DNA of 43,147 nt. Origin: an uncultured Muribaculaceae bacterium. GTDB lineage: Bacteria > Bacteroidota > Bacteroidia > Bacteroidales > Muribaculaceae. This document shows, one piece after another, positions 26,691 to 35,154 of this stretch. The DNA lies in contig CAMWIJ010000018.1 of the NCBI GenBank assembly GCA_947174275.1, positions 1 through 43,147 of the forward strand, written 5' to 3'. A program made the translations under genes and the position numbers. Below the pieces are notes generated by a model, which saw only the letters and a list, made by a program, of their open reading frames with translations, had not been told where the DNA came from and searched no databases. The first letter of the stretch is position 1. The number at the start of each line of letters is the position of its first letter.

Positions 26691-27299
26691 TTATCTGACA
26701 CCGTCGGGGTATTCTTTGAGATAGGCTTCGCAGGCTTCGCACAGTTCATCGTACCACTCCTTGCCGAAGCGCGCGGTCAGCGGGCCTTCGAGGAATTTGT
26801 AGAGACGCAGGCCGAGTTTGCGGCCGAGGGTTTCGGCCGGCCGGCATATTTTCCAGCGATGGTAGTTGACGGCTGTGAAATCGGGATACTCGGTGAGACG
26901 GAGAGGGTAGAGGTGGCACGATGCAGGTTTGAGAAAATCGATGCGTCCCTCGCGGCATGCTTTCTCGATGGCGCAAAGACATTTTCCGTCAGGATCATAG
27001 CAGGTGAACGCGCAGTTGCGCCCGTCGACAATCGTTGTCACGAGGTCTCCCTCTTCATCAACGTATGCCACACCGTTTTCTTCAACCTCGCGGAGTCCGG
27101 CGGGTATCATGTCTTCCTTTATCTCGGGCAGCACTTCCTCGATGCGTTTAACCTCTTCGGCGGTAACCGGTGCTCCGGCGTCACCTTCGATGCAACATTG
27201 TCCGAGGCAGGCGTCGAGGTCGCAGCAGAAAAATTGCTCGGCAAGGTCGAGAGAGACCAATACATTCTGTATCTGTAACATAATTTTTTCTTCGTCCAT
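26691..27299 (-). CDS. DUF3109-family cysteine-rich protein
   Basis: 202-aa cytosolic protein matching the DUF3109 pattern: FCCDLDACLGQCCIEGD near residues 24-40, NCAFTCYDPDGKCLCAIEKA (about 95-115), PASCHLYPLR (about 125-134), and a late LCEACEAYLKEYP. The clustered cysteines resemble YkgJ-like metal or iron-sulfur binding domains, but no reaction is known to me. It has the usual size of about 190-200 residues and is common next to housekeeping genes in Bacteroidales. The start at 27299 gives MDEEKIMLQIQNVL; a second Met six residues later (MLQIQN) is an equally good start. It lies 37 bp after the Plug gene. Confidence 0.85.
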   Translation of the reverse strand: MDEEKIMLQIQNVLVSLDLAEQFFCCDLDACLGQCCIEGDAGAPVTAEEVKRIEEVLPEIKEDMIPAGLREVEENGVAYVDEEGDLVTTIVDGRNCAFTCYDPDGKCLCAIEKACREGRIDFLKPASCHLYPLRLTEYPDFTAVNYHRWKICRPAETLGRKLGLRLYKFLEGPLTARFGKEWYDELCEACEAYLKEYPDGVR

Positions 27300-27336
27300 G
27301 ATTTGCGCGGGAATCTCCCCGCATTTTGATGATTGA

Positions 27337-28593
27337 TTAGTGGAATATGACCGATGTCACGCCGATGAGACGGTCGTATCGTTCGCCGCGACGGCGTGTG
27401 TAGACTTTCACGAGATATTCGTTGCGTGTCTGATAGAAGTCGCCCTCGATGGTGGAAGTAGAGCCTGAGTGACTGCCTCCGCCGGCATCTATCGTGAGAT
27501 ACTGGTAATTGTAAGCGCCCTGCTTCAGCAGGAGGGTCTTTTCATATCGGCCGGTGGCACGGTTATAGGTCATGAGCGACTGCGGGTCGAAGCGTCGCCT
27601 TGTCAGATCTCCGTCAAGAAAGATATGCTTTCCGGGCAGTTCGGGAGCGTCAAGCGAGAAATGCGTCACCACGTAATCGGCTTCCGTATCTGAATCCGAC
27701 GAGTTGTATTCGCGTATGAAAAATCGTCCGCTCTGTGTCTGGTCGTAGATGTAGCTTCCGGCCGAACGCGGATAGTCGGTAGTAAGTGTGGCGTGGTAAT
27801 ACGGGTCGTGATATTCGACCGCCTCGACATTCATGCCCGGATAAGTGGTCGACACTGTCTCCATGCGCCGGTATTCGTTTCCGGCCGGAAAAATCAGCTG
27901 ACGCAGATGCTCGTAAAAGGCTTTCTTGCCCGATACGCGCAAAGGCTGGCGCACCATCACCTCGTTGTCGAGACGGCCGTTCTGGCTGACGTAGACCATC
28001 AGGTCGTTAAACACATCTTCAACCTTGGCATTGGTGGCATCGACTGTCACCGACACCTGCTGGTGGGAGTCATTGTAGTCGATGTCGGTGACGCTGAGCA
28101 CATCGGCCTGCACCGTCGCTGTCGACTCCGAAACCATAAACCGTGCCTGCAGCAGGGTGGTGTCAGGGTCGTCGTCACGATACACTCTGACAAGATAGTT
28201 GCCCGATATCTTGAAACGGAAACGGTCGTTGGGGAGGGTTATGCGGTAATTGACATAGTGAGTCGACGTCATTCTCGAATACTCGTAGTCATCGACATTG
28301 CCGAAATTGAAGCCGTCGAGAAATTCAGATTCCACCAATGTCGACTCCGTCCAGTTGGCATTGCAGTGCACAAGCGAATATCTCAGATAGGAATTGCTTT
28401 CCGTTATCTCGTCAAATGAAATGGTGAGTTGGTCGGGCGAGTCGAGCAGCAACACCGGCGGAGCCATATAGTCGCCGTTTATATCGGTGCGCAGCGTGTG
28501 GAACGCATCGTCGAAAATACCGGTCATCGTGTCGGCCGCCGTCATTGCCGTCGCCGCAAGAAATGATAATATGACAGCCGTTGCCTTTACCAT
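27337..28593 (-). CDS. Type IX secretion system Plug protein (DUF5103)
   Basis: 418-aa protein with an N-terminal signal peptide (ends near AMTAADT), and the DUF5103 hallmark segment LLDSPDQLTISFDEI followed by YLRYSLVHCNANW and SEFLDGFN (about 45-95). In Flavobacterium johnsoniae the DUF5103 protein Plug binds the periplasmic end of the giant SprA channel and closes it when PorV is absent. Later domains are beta-rich (FFIREYNSSDSDTEADYVVTHFSL, HIFLDGDLTR). This ties the gene to the secretion operon at 78-7176, although about 20 kb separate them. The start overlaps the ung stop by 7 bp, so it is cotranscribed with ung. Confidence 0.85.
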   Translation of the reverse strand: MVKATAVILSFLAATAMTAADTMTGIFDDAFHTLRTDINGDYMAPPVLLLDSPDQLTISFDEITESNSYLRYSLVHCNANWTESTLVESEFLDGFNFGNVDDYEYSRMTSTHYVNYRITLPNDRFRFKISGNYLVRVYRDDDPDTTLLQARFMVSESTATVQADVLSVTDIDYNDSHQQVSVTVDATNAKVEDVFNDLMVYVSQNGRLDNEVMVRQPLRVSGKKAFYEHLRQLIFPAGNEYRRMETVSTTYPGMNVEAVEYHDPYYHATLTTDYPRSAGSYIYDQTQSGRFFIREYNSSDSDTEADYVVTHFSLDAPELPGKHIFLDGDLTRRRFDPQSLMTYNRATGRYEKTLLLKQGAYNYQYLTIDAGGGSHSGSTSTIEGDFYQTRNEYLVKVYTRRRGERYDRLIGVTSVIFH

Positions 28594-29249
28594 TCTATCG
28601 GAGTGACATTGTGGGCCTGCAGATAGGCGTTGGCCTGCGAAAAGTGTCTGTTGCCGAAAAATCCGCGATGGGCCGACAGTGGCGACGGGTGCACCGATGT
28701 CAGCACCAGATGCCGGTTGCGGTCAATCAGCTTGCCCTTGTTGATGGCATAGCTGCCCCATAGCAGAAACACCAGATTGTCTCTTCTCTCCGACAGCGCC
28801 GAGATTGCCGCGTCTGTCAGTGTCTCCCATCCGCGTGACGCATGCGACGCCGCCCGGCCCTGTTCCACGGTAAGAACAGAGTTGAGCATGAAAACACCCT
28901 GACGCGCCCACCGCGACAGGTCGCCGTCAGCCGGGACAGCCGCACCCGTATCGGCCGCCACTTCCTTGAATATGTTTACCAGTGAAGGCGGAAACGGCAC
29001 CCCCGGGTTGACAGAGAAGCACAGTCCGTTGGCCTGCCCCGGTCCGTGATACGGATCCTGGCCGATAATCACCACTTTTACCTGATTGAACGGACACGCG
29101 TCAAACGCGGCGAATATCTTTGATGCCGGAGGAAATACTGTCGTAGCGGCATACTGAGCCCTCACAAAGTCGGTCAACGCCTTGAAATACGGCATATCCC
29201 ATTGCGCGGCAAGCGCCTCGCGCCAGCTGTCCTCTATTTTTACATTCAT
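28587..29249 (-). CDS. ung: Uracil-DNA glycosylase
   Basis: 220-aa base-excision repair enzyme that removes uracil from DNA. Catalytic water-activating Asp65 in GQDPYHGPGQANGL, and His187 in the HPSPLSAHRGF loop are present, with FLLWG before it. The length is typical. ATG 29249 (MNVKIEDSW) is chosen; the open frame upstream has no family similarity and runs into promoter-like sequence. It is the first gene of an ung - plug - DUF3109 run on the minus strand. Confidence 0.97.
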   Translation of the reverse strand: MNVKIEDSWREALAAQWDMPYFKALTDFVRAQYAATTVFPPASKIFAAFDACPFNQVKVVIIGQDPYHGPGQANGLCFSVNPGVPFPPSLVNIFKEVAADTGAAVPADGDLSRWARQGVFMLNSVLTVEQGRAASHASRGWETLTDAAISALSERRDNLVFLLWGSYAINKGKLIDRNRHLVLTSVHPSPLSAHRGFFGNRHFSQANAYLQAHNVTPIEW

Positions 29250-29289
29250 AAAAAACGTCTCGGTTATATAATTTTCAACGATTGATTTG

Positions 29290-29297
29290 CAAAAATA
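29290..29297 (-). promoter_or_regulatory. Candidate -7 element for the ung operon
   Basis: TATTTTTG on the minus strand fits TAnnTTTG; leader of about 35 nt to the ung start; a TTG lies 22 bp further upstream. Confidence 0.5.
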
Positions 29298-29352
29298 CAA
29301 ATAAACGATTAATTTTGCACAACGCAAAGCGCAAATATTGCGCGCTGCAGAT

Positions 29353-29424
29353 GTCTCCGTAGTTCAATGGATAGAATATTGGATTCCGGTTCCAACGATT
29401 GGGGTTCGACTCCCCACGGGGATA
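29353..29424 (+). tRNA. tRNA-Arg, anticodon CCG
   Basis: Cloverleaf readable by eye: acceptor GTCTCCG / CGGGGAT with one terminal G-U pair, D-arm GTTC / GAAT, anticodon arm TTGGA-TTCCGGT-TCCAA with anticodon CCG, T-arm TGGGG-TTCGACT-CCCCA, discriminator A. CCA is not encoded. It decodes CGG. A terminator follows directly. Confidence 0.95.
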
Positions 29425-29436
29425 CAAGGCTTATTT

Positions 29437-29472
29437 GCGACCGCTCTGACTGACAAGGCGGTCGCTTTTTTT
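29437..29472 (+). terminator. Intrinsic terminator of tRNA-Arg
   Basis: Perfect 8-bp stem GCGACCGC / GCGGTCGC with a 13-nt loop followed by T7, beginning 13 nt after the tRNA. Confidence 0.85.
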
Positions 29473-29482
29473 GCCCCGCCGC

Positions 29483-30325
29483 TCATTTTTTTAATCCATT
29501 TGTTATTGATTTTTTGTGTATCGCTACATAGCGGGAGAAAAATCCGCGTGTGAGATGCAGCATGCCCCAGAGCAGCGGCATGCGCCCCTTACGCCATGCG
29601 CGCCATGCGAACAGCGGTATGCGCGCGTAGCCGGCAAGTCCGTAGGCCAGACGTATATAGGCACCCTCCGCCATGGCTGTGGCCGGGTCGTTTATCGGCC
29701 GGAAGCCGGTTGAGAGTCCGCAATGTTCCACAATTGTAATCGGGAAAAAACGGCAACGCAGTCCGGCCCGGCGGCAGTCAAGAATGAACAGCGGATCCTC
29801 GCAGCATGCCAGAGGTGCGCCGATGCCGAAATTCGGGTCAAAACGTATGCTTCCGATTGATTGCCGGCGAAACGCTATCTCAAAATTCGTCACATTATAT
29901 CCCTTTGGCATACGTTCGGTGAAGTCTGTCTCCTCGGCAGGGTAGCTGACAGGGTCGCCGCTGTGCATGAAGGTAGCGACATCTGTTTCCGGATGGGCGT
30001 CAAGGCATTTTATCACGGCTTCAAGTCCGCCCTTGTGATATTTCAGGTCGTTGTCGGCTATCAGGCAATATGGGGCGAGTGCGAGTTCTATCCCTGCATT
30101 ATGGTTGTTGCTCGAACCTGTTGAATATATGGCATGAATTTCAATGTCATCGCGCATCAGACCCAGAGGTATAGAAATGTCGGCTGACGGTTTCGTCTGC
30201 CACGTGACAATATATTTGACCCCTTCTGTCGGCTGAAGTTGCATTTCATCAACGCGTTGCAGGCCGTCAGCTCCGTGCGTGACGATGAGCACGTCAAGTT
30301 TTCGTGTCGTTTCAGATTTCTTCAT
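29483..30325 (-). CDS. Family 2-like (GT-A) glycosyltransferase
   Basis: 280-aa cytosolic or membrane-associated glycosyltransferase. It opens with the Rossmann-like strand LDVLIVTHGADGLQRV, has STGSSNNHNAGIELA and the acidic YCLIADNDLKYHKGG, whose DND is the likely metal/nucleotide-sugar DxD, and a late ACCEDPLFILDCRRAG acceptor-side segment. The C-terminus is basic, with LLWGMLHLTRGFF. Start ATG 30325 (MKKSETTRK) overlaps the preceding glycosyltransferase by 14 bp. The pair probably adds sugars to a cell-surface glycan, but the acceptor and sugars are unknown. Confidence 0.82.
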   Translation of the reverse strand: MKKSETTRKLDVLIVTHGADGLQRVDEMQLQPTEGVKYIVTWQTKPSADISIPLGLMRDDIEIHAIYSTGSSNNHNAGIELALAPYCLIADNDLKYHKGGLEAVIKCLDAHPETDVATFMHSGDPVSYPAEETDFTERMPKGYNVTNFEIAFRRQSIGSIRFDPNFGIGAPLACCEDPLFILDCRRAGLRCRFFPITIVEHCGLSTGFRPINDPATAMAEGAYIRLAYGLAGYARIPLFAWRAWRKGRMPLLWGMLHLTRGFFSRYVAIHKKSITNGLKK

Positions 30326-31484
30326 GCGCTTTCTTCCAGAAATTGACAAAACGTTTTGCCACCGTCACGGTGTCATTGTGTTTTATTACAAAATCACGGC
30401 ATTTCATTCCGTTGTCAACCAATGTTTCGGGGCGCAATACAATCTGTTCGATGGCTCGATACAGAGCATCGTCGTCATCGGGTATGGCATTGACAATCGG
30501 ACGGTTGTCATGCTCGTCGATAAAGTCGTAATATTCGGGCTCGCCACCGCTCACCACCGTTTTGCCCATCGCCATGGCAAGCAGTGCGTTGGTGGCCGGG
30601 GTGTAGGAATACAGCTGGTCGAGCACGATATCGGCCTCTTGCAGCCGTTTCAGATAATCGGCGTAAGGTATATTCTCTACAATATCGAGCGTGCAGGCCT
30701 CAGGATGCGCGTCGACCACACGACGTGCCGCTGCAAGCAGTCTGTCAGTGCCCTTCTCAAGGGTGCGTTCGGCATGACGTCCGAGAAACAGTCTCACTTT
30801 ACGTCCGGCGGCGTTGGCGCCGACATAATCTATCGATGCAGTGTCGATAGGTATGCCTCCGTAGGCAAGTCTGTTATCGGGCACGGCTGTCTGATACACT
30901 TTGTGATACTCGTAAAGCGCCGCAACTGCTCCGGCTGAACGGGTGTAGACATCGCGGCACAGGGCGGAAAGTTCGGGTGCGAGCCACCGCTCTGCCTCAT
31001 CGCGGCTGGCACGCGCGTAGTCTGACGGCTTACCGTTGATTTGCCATTCGTCGTAGCGCAGCGGCGGATTGTCGCCGGTGCAGGTCCTCACATAATGCGT
31101 GTCTGTTCCGAGCACACTCACGAAAACACTCCTGTTGTGCGACAGCAGATGGTTGAACAATATGCGCAGCCTCTCAGGTCGCAGTGAAGCGAAATTCGTG
31201 CCGTTGACCGATACGATGTCATAATTAGAAAATTTCCTTGAAAGCAGCCGTTTGATTATAAACCACAGCAGAAGTCCCCCGGCTTTTCCGGGTAACGGAC
31301 GCGACAGGTCAATGTCACGTTCGGTGTTCATCCACCGAGTGCCGTCGGAGGCCACCACGGCCTCATGCCCCAGGCGTCGCAGTCCTTCGGCAAGGCAACG
31401 GTGGTAGTTGCTTGCATCGCCCATAAGCAATATTCTGAGCGGGGCGCCGGCTGTAGTCTGTATCTTGTCTGCTTTTTCTGCCAT
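30312..31484 (-). CDS. GT-B glycosyltransferase (GT4-like)
   Basis: 390-aa protein with two Rossmann-like halves: LRILLMGDASNYHRCLAEGL near residues 17-36, and a C-terminal half with KVRLFLGRHAERTLEKGTD, CTLDIVENIPYADYLKRLQEADIVLDQLY and the donor-binding stretch PATNALLAMAMGKTVVSGGEPEYYD. This order is that of GT4/GT1-type retaining transferases. It forms a two-gene unit with the overlapping GT-A gene downstream. Its promoter -7 box ends only 5 bp before the ATG, suggesting a leaderless mRNA. Product and pathway cannot be named. Confidence 0.83.
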   Translation of the reverse strand: MAEKADKIQTTAGAPLRILLMGDASNYHRCLAEGLRRLGHEAVVASDGTRWMNTERDIDLSRPLPGKAGGLLLWFIIKRLLSRKFSNYDIVSVNGTNFASLRPERLRILFNHLLSHNRSVFVSVLGTDTHYVRTCTGDNPPLRYDEWQINGKPSDYARASRDEAERWLAPELSALCRDVYTRSAGAVAALYEYHKVYQTAVPDNRLAYGGIPIDTASIDYVGANAAGRKVRLFLGRHAERTLEKGTDRLLAAARRVVDAHPEACTLDIVENIPYADYLKRLQEADIVLDQLYSYTPATNALLAMAMGKTVVSGGEPEYYDFIDEHDNRPIVNAIPDDDDALYRAIEQIVLRPETLVDNGMKCRDFVIKHNDTVTVAKRFVNFWKKAHEEI

Positions 31485-31488
31485 AACG

Positions 31489-31519
31489 CAAAAATAAGCA
31501 AAACAAGCAACTGTTCAAA
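31489..31519 (-). promoter_or_regulatory. Promoter of the glycosyltransferase pair
   Basis: On the minus strand TTTG (31519-31516), a 19-bp spacer and TATTTTTG (31496-31489) match the Bacteroidetes consensus closely. The ATG begins at 31484, so the predicted transcription start coincides with it. Confidence 0.65.
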
Positions 31520-31530
31520 ATTATTTTGGC

Positions 31531-31548
31531 GTTAAGACTCGTTAAGAC
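31531..31548. promoter_or_regulatory. Tandem GTTAAGAC repeat upstream of the catalase gene
   Basis: GTTAAGAC occurs twice with a 10-bp period (31531 and 31541) in the divergent intergenic region, about 80 bp before katA and just beyond the -33 box of the glycosyltransferase gene. The spacing of one helical turn suggests a regulator site; the regulator is unknown. Confidence 0.35.
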
Positions 31549-31627
31549 ACCCTCACTGACAAACTCTTTCGGCGCCGACGATGTTGTAACTGATACTTAC
31601 ATTGACTGTTAACAAAAAAAAGATTGT

Positions 31628-33136
31628 ATGGATAAGAAAAGACTAACCGCTGAAAACGGCCGCCTTATCGCCGACAACCAGAATGTACCCACAGCCGGAC
31701 GCCCCGGTCCGGTAATCGCCCAGGACCCGTGGTATCTTGAAAAAATCGCTCATTTTGACCGCGAGGTAATCCCCGAACGACGCATGCATGCCAAAGGCTC
31801 GGGTGCTTTCGGCACATTTACCGTCACAAACGACATCTCGGAATTTACCCGTGCATCGATTTTTTCCGAAGTAGGCAAACAGACTCCCTGCCTCGTCAGA
31901 TTTTCCACCGTAGCCGGCGAACGCGGCGCCGCCGACGCCGAGCGTGATATCCGTGGATTTGCCATCAAGTTCTATACAGACGAAGGCAACTGGGATCTCG
32001 TTGGCAACAATACTCCCGTGTTTTTCCTGCGCGACCCGCTTAAGTTCCCCGACCTTAACCACGCCATCAAGCGCGACCCACGCACAGGCATGCGTAATCC
32101 TACTGCCAACTGGGACTTCTGGACGCTTCTTCCCGAGGCTCTGCATCAGGTCACTATCACCATGTCGCCGCGCGGCATCCCCGCTTCGTTCCGCCACATG
32201 CACGGCTTTGGAAGCCACACCTACAGCTTCATCGACAGCAACAACCGGCGCACATGGGTCAAGTTTCATTTCCGCACCCTTCAGGGCATACGCAATCTCA
32301 CCGACAAGGAAGCCGAAGCCATTATCGCCAAAGATCGTGAGTCACATCAGCGCGACCTGTTCGACGCCATCGAGCGCGGCGATTTCCCGCGGTGGAAGCT
32401 GCAGATACAGCTCATGACCGAAGATGAAGCGCGCAAATACCATATAAATCCGTTTGATCTTACCAAAGTGTGGTATCACAAGGATTTCCCTCTGCGCGAT
32501 GTCGGCATTCTCGAACTCAACCGCAATCCCGAAAACTTCTTTGCCGAAATCGAGCAGGCTGCCTTCAATCCCGCCAATATAGTCGACGGCATCGGTTACT
32601 CGCCTGACAAAATGTTGCAGGGACGTCTGTTCTCTTACGGCGATGCACAACGCTACAGACTCGGTGTCAACAACAACCTGATTCCCGTAAACCGTCCGAA
32701 GTGTCCTGTCAACTCTTACCACCGCGACGGCAAGATGCGCACCGACGGCAATCACGGTGCGACATTGGCCTACGAGCCCAACAGTTTCGGCGAATGGCAG
32801 GAGACTCCATCGCTGAAGCAGCCGCCGCTGCCGCTTCATGGCGATGCCTATGCCTACGACGAGCGTGAGTTTGACGACGATTACTACACTCAGCCGGGCA
32901 AGCTGTGGCGTCTTATGAGCGACGATGACAAAAAGGCCACATGTGACAACACCGCCGCACAGATGGATGGTGTTCCTCTGTTCATAAAGCAGCGTCATGT
33001 CAGAGCCTGCCACAACGCCGATCCGGAGTATGGCCGCATGCTTGCCGAAGCTCTCGGCATATCTCTTGACGAGGCGCTTGTCGCTCCTGACCCGGCACGT
33101 CCGTCATGGGACAAACGTCCCTCTGCAGGCAACTGA
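31628..33136 (+). CDS. katA: Haem catalase (small-subunit, clade 3 type)
   Basis: 502-aa enzyme that dismutates hydrogen peroxide. Distal-site His54 in [29 protein letters not shown], and proximal haem-ligand Tyr337 in [14 protein letters not shown] are present. The subunit length of about 500 fits the small catalases, with no C-terminal flavodoxin-like domain. It stands divergent from the glycosyltransferases and convergent with the nitroreductase, a shared terminator lying at 33157-33194. In Bacteroides katA is under OxyR; no OxyR site could be assigned here. Confidence 0.97.
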   Translation: MDKKRLTAENGRLIADNQNVPTAGRPGPVIAQDPWYLEKIAHFDREVIPERRMHAKGSGAFGTFTVTNDISEFTRASIFSEVGKQTPCLVRFSTVAGERGAADAERDIRGFAIKFYTDEGNWDLVGNNTPVFFLRDPLKFPDLNHAIKRDPRTGMRNPTANWDFWTLLPEALHQVTITMSPRGIPASFRHMHGFGSHTYSFIDSNNRRTWVKFHFRTLQGIRNLTDKEAEAIIAKDRESHQRDLFDAIERGDFPRWKLQIQLMTEDEARKYHINPFDLTKVWYHKDFPLRDVGILELNRNPENFFAEIEQAAFNPANIVDGIGYSPDKMLQGRLFSYGDAQRYRLGVNNNLIPVNRPKCPVNSYHRDGKMRTDGNHGATLAYEPNSFGEWQETPSLKQPPLPLHGDAYAYDEREFDDDYYTQPGKLWRLMSDDDKKATCDNTAAQMDGVPLFIKQRHVRACHNADPEYGRMLAEALGISLDEALVAPDPARPSWDKRPSAGN

Positions 33137-33156
33137 TTGATTTACGGTTAAAGATT

Positions 33157-33194
33157 AATGGCCTCCGCCGGCAAGTTACCGGTCGGAGGCCATT
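33157..33194. terminator. Bidirectional terminator between catalase and nitroreductase genes
   Basis: 11-bp stem AATGGCCTCCG / CGGAGGCCATT extended by an inner CCGG pair around CAAGTTA, with A/T-rich flanks on both sides of two convergent genes. Confidence 0.75.
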
Positions 33195-33211
33195 CGATTT
33201 ATTGACAACAC

Positions 33212-33964
33212 TTATTTCCTGATATCGAAACCGCGCTCTCTCATGGCTTCGAGCATCTTATATCCGAGAGCCTCGCTGTAATATGAAAGTATATGCCGCA
33301 GCCAGTCATTGTCGGTGGTGGCTCCCGAACGGGTGGCGTTGTATTGACGTATCTCCGCGTCATACGCCTTCAGCTCCGGCAGCATATCGTCCTGACGGTA
33401 TCCGTTATGGTGTATAAGCAGCGATGCCGGCATCTTGGGTTTCATGTCGGGCATCTCGCGCGGCACTCCGAGCGACAGTCCGCACACCACAAACACCCCG
33501 TCGGGCAGGTTAAGCAATTCTGCCACAGCTTTTGGGTTGGCTGTCCGCGCATATCCTATGCAACAGCAGCCGAGTCCTATCGAGTCGGCGGCCGCGACAG
33601 CGCTCATCATAGCTAAAGAAGCGTCAACGATGCCGACGGTCACGCCGTCCATCGTGTCGCAGAAGCCGGGCATTTCCACACCTTCCGCCTTCGCAAAACT
33701 TCTTATGCGGTTGTAGTCGATGCAGAATGCCATGAAGCGGTTGCATGTCTTGATCTGTTTCTGTCCTATGATTTCATAGAGCTTCTCTTTAAGCTCCTGG
33801 TCATCTATGTCTATTACCGTGAATTGCTGACCGTTGTAGCTGGTCGGTGTGTTGCGTATAGCCTCGTATATCAAATCGAGTTGTTCGGCGGTTATTGCCT
33901 CGCGTTCGAAACGCCTTATCGAGCGTCGTGTCAGAAGTGTCTCTTTTACTGATTTACTTTCCAT
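33212..33964 (-). CDS. NfsA/FRP-type nitroreductase (flavin-dependent NAD(P)H oxidoreductase)
   Basis: 250-aa FMN enzyme. The N-terminal LLTRRSIRRFEREAIT and RNTPTSYNGQQF (about 36-47) bind FMN phosphate and the isoalloxazine; SIGLGCCCIGYARTANPKAVAELL and VFVVCGLSLGVP are the second FMN segment of the family. Such enzymes reduce nitroaromatics, quinones or flavins; the natural substrate is uncertain. Divergent from tcdA with about 55 bp between start codons, convergent with katA. Confidence 0.9.
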   Translation of the reverse strand: MESKSVKETLLTRRSIRRFEREAITAEQLDLIYEAIRNTPTSYNGQQFTVIDIDDQELKEKLYEIIGQKQIKTCNRFMAFCIDYNRIRSFAKAEGVEMPGFCDTMDGVTVGIVDASLAMMSAVAAADSIGLGCCCIGYARTANPKAVAELLNLPDGVFVVCGLSLGVPREMPDMKPKMPASLLIHHNGYRQDDMLPELKAYDAEIRQYNATRSGATTDNDWLRHILSYYSEALGYKMLEAMRERGFDIRK

Positions 33965-34006
33965 AATTAATAAATATAGTATATGTGTTTATAACGATAA
34001 AAACAC

Positions 34007-34014
34007 TACCTTTG
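34007..34014 (+). promoter_or_regulatory. -7 element for tcdA
   Basis: TACCTTTG fits TAnnTTTG and ends 5 bp before the ATG at 34020, again predicting a leaderless or nearly leaderless transcript. The -33 element is weak. Confidence 0.5.
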
Positions 34015-34019
34015 TTGTC

Positions 34020-34769
34020 ATGGATAATATGGAAACAAAGCAGTGGCAGAGCCGGACGGAACTACTCCTCGGCGCTGAAGCCGTCAGACGCATGAGTCAG
34101 GCCAGAGTCATTATTTTCGGTATGGGCGGCGTAGGCAGCTGGGTGGCTGAAACTCTCGTACGCACCGGAATATCGCATATCGATATCGTCGACTTCGACA
34201 ACGTGGCTCCCTCCAACATCAACAGGCAGCTCCCCGCATTGCCATCGACTGTTGGTATGCCCAAAGTCGAAGTGATGCGGCAGCGACTGCTCGCCATAAA
34301 CCCGCAGGCTGAAATCACGGCGTTAAATATGCTCTACACTCCCGACACAGCCGATCAGTTTGATTTCAACAGCTATGATTATGTCGTCGACGCCATCGAC
34401 TCGTTGCGTGATAAAACACTTCTCATACTTCGGGCCACATCGTCGCGCTGCCGTCTGTTTTCATCGATGGGTGCTGCGTTAAAGACCGATCCTACCCGCA
34501 TACGTGTCGATGAATTCTGGAATGCCAAAGGCTGTCGCCTTGCAGCGGCTTTGCGCTCGCGCTTCAAGCGCTCCGGTGAAAAGCCGCGCCGCAAATTCAA
34601 AGTCGTTTTCTCCGATGAAATAGTAGAAAACCGCGGTGTCAATCTTGATTCCTACACAACAGACAAAATCCATAAGCCGACAACCAACGGTTCGCTCATG
34701 CAGGTTACGGCGGCATTCGGCATCACTCTGGCATCACTCGTAATCAACCATTGCGCCTCAGGTCAGTAG
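34020..34769 (+). CDS. tcdA: tRNA threonylcarbamoyladenosine dehydratase
   Basis: 249-aa ThiF/E1-like ATP-dependent enzyme that cyclises t6A to ct6A at position 37 of ANN-decoding tRNAs. Seen: nucleotide-binding FGMGGVGSWVAETL (33-46), DFDNVAPSNINRQ, DYVVDAIDSLRDK, and the C-terminal TTNGSLMQVTAAFGITLASLVI region typical of TcdA/CsdL. ATG 34020 (MDNMETKQW) is chosen because the family starts close to the WQSRTELLLG helix; the longer upstream frame runs into the divergent nitroreductase. Confidence 0.93.
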   Translation: MDNMETKQWQSRTELLLGAEAVRRMSQARVIIFGMGGVGSWVAETLVRTGISHIDIVDFDNVAPSNINRQLPALPSTVGMPKVEVMRQRLLAINPQAEITALNMLYTPDTADQFDFNSYDYVVDAIDSLRDKTLLILRATSSRCRLFSSMGAALKTDPTRIRVDEFWNAKGCRLAAALRSRFKRSGEKPRRKFKVVFSDEIVENRGVNLDSYTTDKIHKPTTNGSLMQVTAAFGITLASLVINHCASGQ

Positions 34770-34796
34770 CCAGAATGTATCATGTGACCTTATAGT

Positions 34797-34844
34797 CGCC
34801 ACGCCCCCCACGGAGAGCCGTAGGCTCGGGTCTGTGATTAACCC
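34797..34844. repeat. First half of composite intergenic repeat, copy 1
   Basis: CGCCACGCC...CACGGAGAGC...AGGCTCG...GTGATTAACC. The same ordered blocks recur at 42815-42858, in both places about 45-65 bp before a palindromic GTAGGGACGCACGG repeat. The 385-bp gap 34770-35154 holds only these repeats and a terminator; no gene is seen. Confidence 0.65.
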
Positions 34845-34907
34845 GCTCAGGCCGAAATATCAGTACATGGCAATATCATAATTCCCGGCTCTGTATTGAG
34901 GGTGTTT

Positions 34908-35002
34908 CAGCACTTCATATTGTAGGGACGCACGGCTCGTGTGTCCGAATATTATGCCTGATAATCAAGGCGTTGGCGGACGCACGAACCGTGCGTCCCT
35001 AC
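34908..35002. repeat. Long palindromic repeat, copy B
   Basis: Begins CAGCACTTCATATTGTAGGG, contains GGACGCACGGCTCGTG and ends in the complementary arm CGCACGAACCGTGCGTCCCTAC. Related to 23405-23520 and 42902-42996, with a few substitutions. Confidence 0.8.
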
Positions 35003-35093
35003 TTTTTTGATGCATTTCAACATAAGCCAGGGAGGGGCGCTCCGTGGTATCCGCGACCGGCTTCCGCCATGACTTGACACTGTCGAAGCGGCA

Positions 35094-35127
35094 TAAAAAA
35101 AGCTGCGCCGTGAAAAAACAGCGCAGC
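35094..35127 (-). terminator. Intrinsic terminator of the reverse rubrerythrin gene
   Basis: On the minus strand a 7-bp GC-rich stem GCTGCGC / GCGCAGC with a 12-nt loop is followed by T7-8. It lies about 30 bp after the rubrerythrin stop codon. Confidence 0.8.
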
Positions 35128-35154
35128 CTTCCGTATTAATTCGGTTATATCTGA

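Noticed and set aside
26683-26703. Terminator hairpin at the end of the DUF3109 gene
   Set aside because: The stem is only 6 bp, overlaps the stop codon and has no T tract.
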